A stretch of 24,016 bases of DNA, from positions 1-24,016 of the IMG/VR virus record IMGVR_UViG_3300033148_004727; one strand, given 5' to 3'. The stretch comes from a virus. A model generated the notes under the pieces. The model saw nothing but the letters and a program-made list of their open reading frames with translations, had not been told where the DNA came from and did not search any database. Made by a program: the position numbers and the translations under genes. Numbering within the stretch: the stretch's first letter is position 1; each line of letters starts with the position of its first letter. Below, piece after piece: positions 21,016 through 24,016 of this stretch.

Positions 21016-21039
21016 GCCCGCTCAATATCGGGCGGGTTT
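21016..21039 (+). terminator. possible intrinsic terminator after capsid genes
   Basis: GCCCG-ctcaatat-CGGGC (21016-21033), alternatively CCCGC/GCGGG (21017-21036), followed by GGGTTT and a second small CCC-tgc-GGGTTT. The GC-rich stem is right, but the T-run is only three bases. Partial termination, which would lower tail-gene transcription relative to capsid, is a reasonable reading. Confidence 0.4.
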
Positions 21040-21067
21040 CCCTGCGGGTTTATTAAAGGTGGTAATT

Positions 21068-21670
21068 GTGGGACCGACGGAATTGTGTAACCAAGCACTA
21101 GCTCGCCTCGGTGGACACCGCATCAATAGTTATGAAGACGCGGGCGATACGAAGGTAGAGGCTGTCTATTGTAGACTCTTTTACGAGCAGACGATTCGCG
21201 CATTGCAGAGGTCGCACCTATGGAGATTCGCCAAAGCTCGTGTCCAACTGTCTCAAGACACGACAGATCCGGAATTCCAGTGGACGTACGCCTACCATCT
21301 GCCCGCTGACTTCCTCCGTCTCATTGGTGTGTACAGTGGAAGTGATTTGCTGGATGGCCGCACCTATTATAGTTATGAGTTGGAAGGGGTGCGGCTTATG
21401 ACAGACGAGAGTACGGTGTATTTGAAGTACATCAAGTGGGTGCCGGAAGTGCCTAGCTGGGATGCGTTGTTTACCGATTTGGCCATTTTAACATTGGCGC
21501 GAAAGTTGGTCATCCCCCTATCGCAGGATTTGAAATTGAAGCAGGATGTGGATAAGGACTTTGTGCTGCTGGAAAGACGAGTACGGGCAATGGATCGCAA
21601 TGAGATGAGTCATATGGGACGGGAAGATTTAAAAACGTGGCAAGACGCTCGATGGAATGATAAGGCTTAG
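21068..21670 (+). CDS. tail tubular protein A (gp11-like)
   Basis: A 200-residue protein that starts at GTG 21068 (AAAGGTGGTAATT upstream), giving MGPTELCNQALARLGGHRIN, the usual opening of gp11-type proteins (LCNQALxRLGxxxI). FYEQTIRALQRSHLWRFAKA and YAYHLPADFLRLIGVY are the other family blocks. It forms the dodecameric ring between portal and nozzle in T7-like virions. A longer frame with a start at 21008 would cross the hairpin and lacks a ribosome binding site. The usual partner (tail tubular B) does not follow in this window. Confidence 0.85.
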   Translation: MGPTELCNQALARLGGHRINSYEDAGDTKVEAVYCRLFYEQTIRALQRSHLWRFAKARVQLSQDTTDPEFQWTYAYHLPADFLRLIGVYSGSDLLDGRTYYSYELEGVRLMTDESTVYLKYIKWVPEVPSWDALFTDLAILTLARKLVIPLSQDLKLKQDVDKDFVLLERRVRAMDRNEMSHMGREDLKTWQDARWNDKA

Positions 21671-21690
21671 ACGAATTACAGGAGAGTAAT

Positions 21691-21975
21691 ATGAGTAAGC
21701 AAAAACACATATCCCCTTGGAAGGATAGTCAGGTATCACAGCTAACTAAGTGGCTTCAGTTAATTTACACTGCGGCATCTAATGGGCAGTACGATTGTGA
21801 AGAGGAACTACAGTTGGAATACTGGCCCGCTGTTTCTAGTACGATTGCTCGGTACATATTGCCCCCAAACAAGGACTACTTGGTTATGTCTAGGAATGCT
21901 GATAATTATGTAACGGTGGAAATGGCAGCTACGCGTCTAAAGTGCAACTGTTTGCCAGAAGAACTTGGTCTTTAG
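21691..21975 (+). CDS. hypothetical 94-residue protein
   Basis: Starts MSKQKHISPWKDSQVSQLTK and continues WLQLIYTAASNGQYDCEEEL, with an acidic middle and ending CLPEELGL. CAGGAGAGTAAT precedes the ATG, the leader shared by rightward genes. It lies between tail tubular A and the methyltransferase genes. Not recognised. Confidence 0.6.
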   Translation: MSKQKHISPWKDSQVSQLTKWLQLIYTAASNGQYDCEEELQLEYWPAVSSTIARYILPPNKDYLVMSRNADNYVTVEMAATRLKCNCLPEELGL

Positions 21976-21988
21976 CAGGAGAGTAAAA

Positions 21989-22459
21989 ATGAAACAACAT
22001 GAGAAGTATGGGCTCTGCCTAGACGCCGGCTCCAGTATTGGTACGAAGAGGCCAGCGCCAGGGTTTAGCGCCTATTGTGATGTGATTGTGCCGAGAGAAG
22101 GCGACATCGTACCGGAGAATTATCACACGGCTCCGCTAGAGGATATGAGTTGCTTCAGTGATAAACAATTTGATTGGGTCCGATGTCACCACGCGATTGA
22201 GCATACATATGATCCAGATAAGGCGTGTCGTGAGTTGATTCGTGTAGGCAAAGCAGGGATTATCTCCTACCCCCCGATGTGGTCGTGTATGTTGTTTGGG
22301 AGGAGGGATCACAATTGGTTCGTGACGGAAGATCATGGAAGACTGGTGTTTATCAAAAAGAGACACGCCAGTTACGGGGTACCGAGGTGTGAAGTGGGCA
22401 CCGAGTTGAATCGCAACTTCGAGTGGAAAGACTCGTTCAAATGGCTAGTCGTAGAGTAG
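21989..22459 (+). CDS. class I SAM-dependent methyltransferase-like protein (short)
   Basis: A 156-residue protein. Residues 8-18 (GLCLDAGSSIG) form motif I of a SAM-binding Rossmann fold. LEDMSCFSDKQFDWVRCHHAIEH (about 50-72) matches the motif of Methyltransf_11-type enzymes (L.. D.SFD.V.. .H.IEH), then CRELIRVGKAGIISYPP. The C-terminal part is short, so the substrate domain is minimal. ATG 21989 is chosen for GCAGGAGAGTAAAA. It lies at the head of the glycan-modification cassette; such enzymes often act on sugars or nucleotide sugars, but the substrate cannot be read from sequence. Confidence 0.7.
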   Translation: MKQHEKYGLCLDAGSSIGTKRPAPGFSAYCDVIVPREGDIVPENYHTAPLEDMSCFSDKQFDWVRCHHAIEHTYDPDKACRELIRVGKAGIISYPPMWSCMLFGRRDHNWFVTEDHGRLVFIKKRHASYGVPRCEVGTELNRNFEWKDSFKWLVVE

Positions 22460-22465
22460 TGGTGA

Positions 22466-23089
22466 ATGGTGATGAGTAATACAAACAAAACAGGATTGGT
22501 ATTTGATGTAGGAGCATATCGTGGTGACAAAACAAAGTCCTATCTATTACAAGGACACAATGTAGTCAGCTTCGAGCCAAATCCAGTCTATGCTGCAAAA
22601 CTACGTAGCCGTTTTAAGAAAAACGTAACCGTAGTTGAAAAGGCTGTTGGTTCCTTTGGTGGGACTGTAAAGCTGATGATATGCTCCAGAGCAGCAACAA
22701 TATCTACTTGTAGTCCATTGTGGAAGACCGGGCGATTTGCTCAATATAAATGGGATAAAGAGATTGATGCTGAGCAAATAACGCTTGATACTGCAATATC
22801 CGAATATGGTAAACCAGACTTTATTAAAATAGATGTAGAGGGGTATGAGTACGAAGTGCTTAAAGGTCTGAGTTCTTACGTTTGTGAGCTGTCATTTGAG
22901 TTTGCCTGTGAATTTCAATCTGCTATATCAAAATGCGTAGAAAGATTAGTTGAACTTGGATATCGACAGTTTAGTTTCAAAAACGCAAAGCAGTCTAACC
23001 TTTACATCTCATGGGGAAGTTCTTTTGAAGCGATAGATGCACTCGGTAAAATGCCTGTATGCACATGGGGAGATGTTTATGCTAAATGA
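22466..23089 (+). CDS. FkbM-family methyltransferase
   Basis: A 207-residue protein. VFDVGAYRGD (residues 12-21), VVSFEPNP (33-40) and DFIKIDVEGYEYEVLKGL (118-135) are the three hallmark blocks of FkbM (Methyltransf_21) enzymes, SAM-dependent O-methyltransferases often found in polysaccharide clusters. It starts 6 bases after the previous gene, with a poor ribosome binding site; ATG 22472 is an alternative. Base composition turns visibly more AT-rich here than in the structural genes, suggesting recent acquisition. Confidence 0.82.
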   Translation: MVMSNTNKTGLVFDVGAYRGDKTKSYLLQGHNVVSFEPNPVYAAKLRSRFKKNVTVVEKAVGSFGGTVKLMICSRAATISTCSPLWKTGRFAQYKWDKEIDAEQITLDTAISEYGKPDFIKIDVEGYEYEVLKGLSSYVCELSFEFACEFQSAISKCVERLVELGYRQFSFKNAKQSNLYISWGSSFEAIDALGKMPVCTWGDVYAK

Positions 23090-23690
23090 GCCAGAAATGA
23101 AACCCTCTATTGCACATAGACTGACAAACGGTAAGAAAGACAAACTACAACCACGTAGACTCAAACTGAAACCCCTTGATAGGGATGTCGCCAAAGAGAA
23201 TTTACTCCTAATGAAAGAAGTTCTGGACCGGCGTAACATCAAATTCTGGCTGCTATATGGAACTCTTCTTGGGGCAGTTCGTGATAAGAACTTTATTGCA
23301 GGAGACAATGATATAGACCTCGGTTTCTATTACAGTGATGCGGAAGAAGTATATAACGCACTATTGAAACTACAAACTCTTGGTTTCAACATATTTCGTG
23401 TTACCGCAGATAGTACGTTCGTCCAGATTAGCCGAAACGGGGTTTATATTGATATAGTTCTATGGAATCAGGAGCATGAAACTATGTGGAGGTGTGGTGA
23501 TTATTACGAACCGCACAACTTCTTTTCCGAATTTATAGAATGGCCGTTCCTCGATACTACATTTCTCATCCCAAAGAAATATGAGGAGTATCTAAGAGTA
23601 CACTACTACGGCGAAAATTGGAAAATACCAGATCCTTCGTGCAAACATGCAAAAGTGTGTAAAATCAGCAAGAGGAGTAGGGACGCATGA
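23079..23690 (+). CDS. LicD-family nucleotidyltransferase (phosphocholine-transferase-like)
   Basis: A 203-residue protein. FWLLYGTLLGAVRDKNFIAG then DNDIDLGF (residues about 57-83) is the LicD signature of the nucleotidyltransferase fold, with catalytic acids D76, D78 and D80. The third acid fits D125 in GVYIDIVLW. LicD enzymes transfer phosphocholine or another phospho-alcohol from the CDP-activated form to a sugar on a cell-surface glycan. ATG 23079 has GGGGAGATGTTT upstream and overlaps the previous gene by 11 bases. A good start and operon overlap support an intact gene, and the next gene could supply its donor. Confidence 0.82.
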   Translation: MLNEPEMKPSIAHRLTNGKKDKLQPRRLKLKPLDRDVAKENLLLMKEVLDRRNIKFWLLYGTLLGAVRDKNFIAGDNDIDLGFYYSDAEEVYNALLKLQTLGFNIFRVTADSTFVQISRNGVYIDIVLWNQEHETMWRCGDYYEPHNFFSEFIEWPFLDTTFLIPKKYEEYLRVHYYGENWKIPDPSCKHAKVCKISKRSRDA

Positions 23691-24016
23691 TTATCGTATA
23701 TTCATCTTACGTGCTTGACATAGTTCATAAAGGACATCTTGAAATGCTACGAAACGCTAAAGCTGTAGCTGGCAGAGATGGCAGACTCATAGTAGGAATA
23801 CTTACCGAGGCGGCTTGCTGCGAAAAGAAGCCCGCGCCCATAATGCCATTCGAGGAGCGAGTAGAGCTTGCTCGCAGTATAGAGTGTGTAGATTTGGTAG
23901 TAGCACAATCAACCTATTCTACACTATCGAACATACAATCCATTAAACCTGATATACTAATGGAATCCTCATCACACGAACCAGATCCAGATGTCATATC
24001 CGCTATGAATAGGTTA
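23687..24016 (+). CDS. cytidylyltransferase-like nucleotidyltransferase (3' truncated by window)
   Basis: The frame starts with AGGAGTAGGGACGC before an ATG that overlaps the LicD stop (ATGA) and stays open for 110 codons to the window edge. VYSSYVLDIVHKGHLEMLRN carries the HxGH motif (H14, H17) of the cytidylyltransferase superfamily. LIVGILTE, MPFEERVELARSIECVDLVV and IKPDILMES match the later strands. Related enzymes make CDP-choline, CDP-glycerol, CDP-ethanolamine or phosphonate-CMP donors. Coupled to LicD, it is likely to provide a CDP-activated donor. The rest of the protein and any partner gene lie beyond the window. Confidence 0.8.
   Translation, partial: MIIVYSSYVLDIVHKGHLEMLRNAKAVAGRDGRLIVGILTEAACCEKKPAPIMPFEERVELARSIECVDLVVAQSTYSTLSNIQSIKPDILMESSSHEPDPDVISAMNRL

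Noticed and set aside
20268-21098. 276-codon leftward open frame
   Set aside because: It runs antisense across a clear capsid-region gene and the terminator-like hairpin, without a ribosome binding site.

Overview
The window is part of the genome of a tailed, podovirus-like bacteriophage. The evidence is a contiguous head-packaging and head-assembly module on the + strand: small terminase, large terminase of the lambda gpA type, a portal of the T7-like connector type, scaffold, major capsid protein and a tail tubular A (gp11-like) protein. The host is not identified. A membrane-anchored SLT-type lysozyme and lipoprotein-like small proteins suggest a Gram-negative bacterium, but this is inference.

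Layout. Bases 1-9652 are a dense leftward (minus strand) array of mostly small genes with ribosome binding sites and many ATGA, GTGA or out-of-frame overlaps. From left to right they include a sigma-factor-like protein, a lipoprotein-like protein, zinc-finger-like small proteins, a P-loop ATPase, a GIY-YIG/T5orf172 nuclease-like protein, three overlapping small membrane proteins, a pentapeptide-repeat protein that needs a frameshift to be complete, a lysozyme, and a row of conserved phage hypotheticals. Several genes have fewer than 60 codons. A noncoding interval (3895-4255) carries two interleaved inverted repeats, and two short intergenic gaps (8951-9009 and 9420-9465) carry compact tRNA-like folds with canonical T-arm sequence.

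Bases 9653-10010 are a noncoding divergence point. Coding strand, and by eye the G-versus-C bias, switch here. Bases 10011-24016 run rightward: terS, small genes, a protein with a roughly 96-residue Ser/Thr tail, terL, a GNAT-like protein, portal, small genes, scaffold, capsid, a second capsid-region protein, a possible terminator, then tail tubular A.

After tail tubular A, where a T7-like phage would usually carry tail tubular B, the window has a small unknown gene followed by a SAM methyltransferase, an FkbM-type methyltransferase, a LicD-type nucleotidyltransferase and a truncated cytidylyltransferase with an HxGH motif. The last three look more AT-rich than the structural genes. LicD plus a cytidylyltransferase is the pairing expected for transfer of phosphocholine or a related phospho-alcohol to a glycan. 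This apparent glycan-modification cassette inside a late operon is the most notable content here. It runs off the right edge, so its full gene set is not visible.
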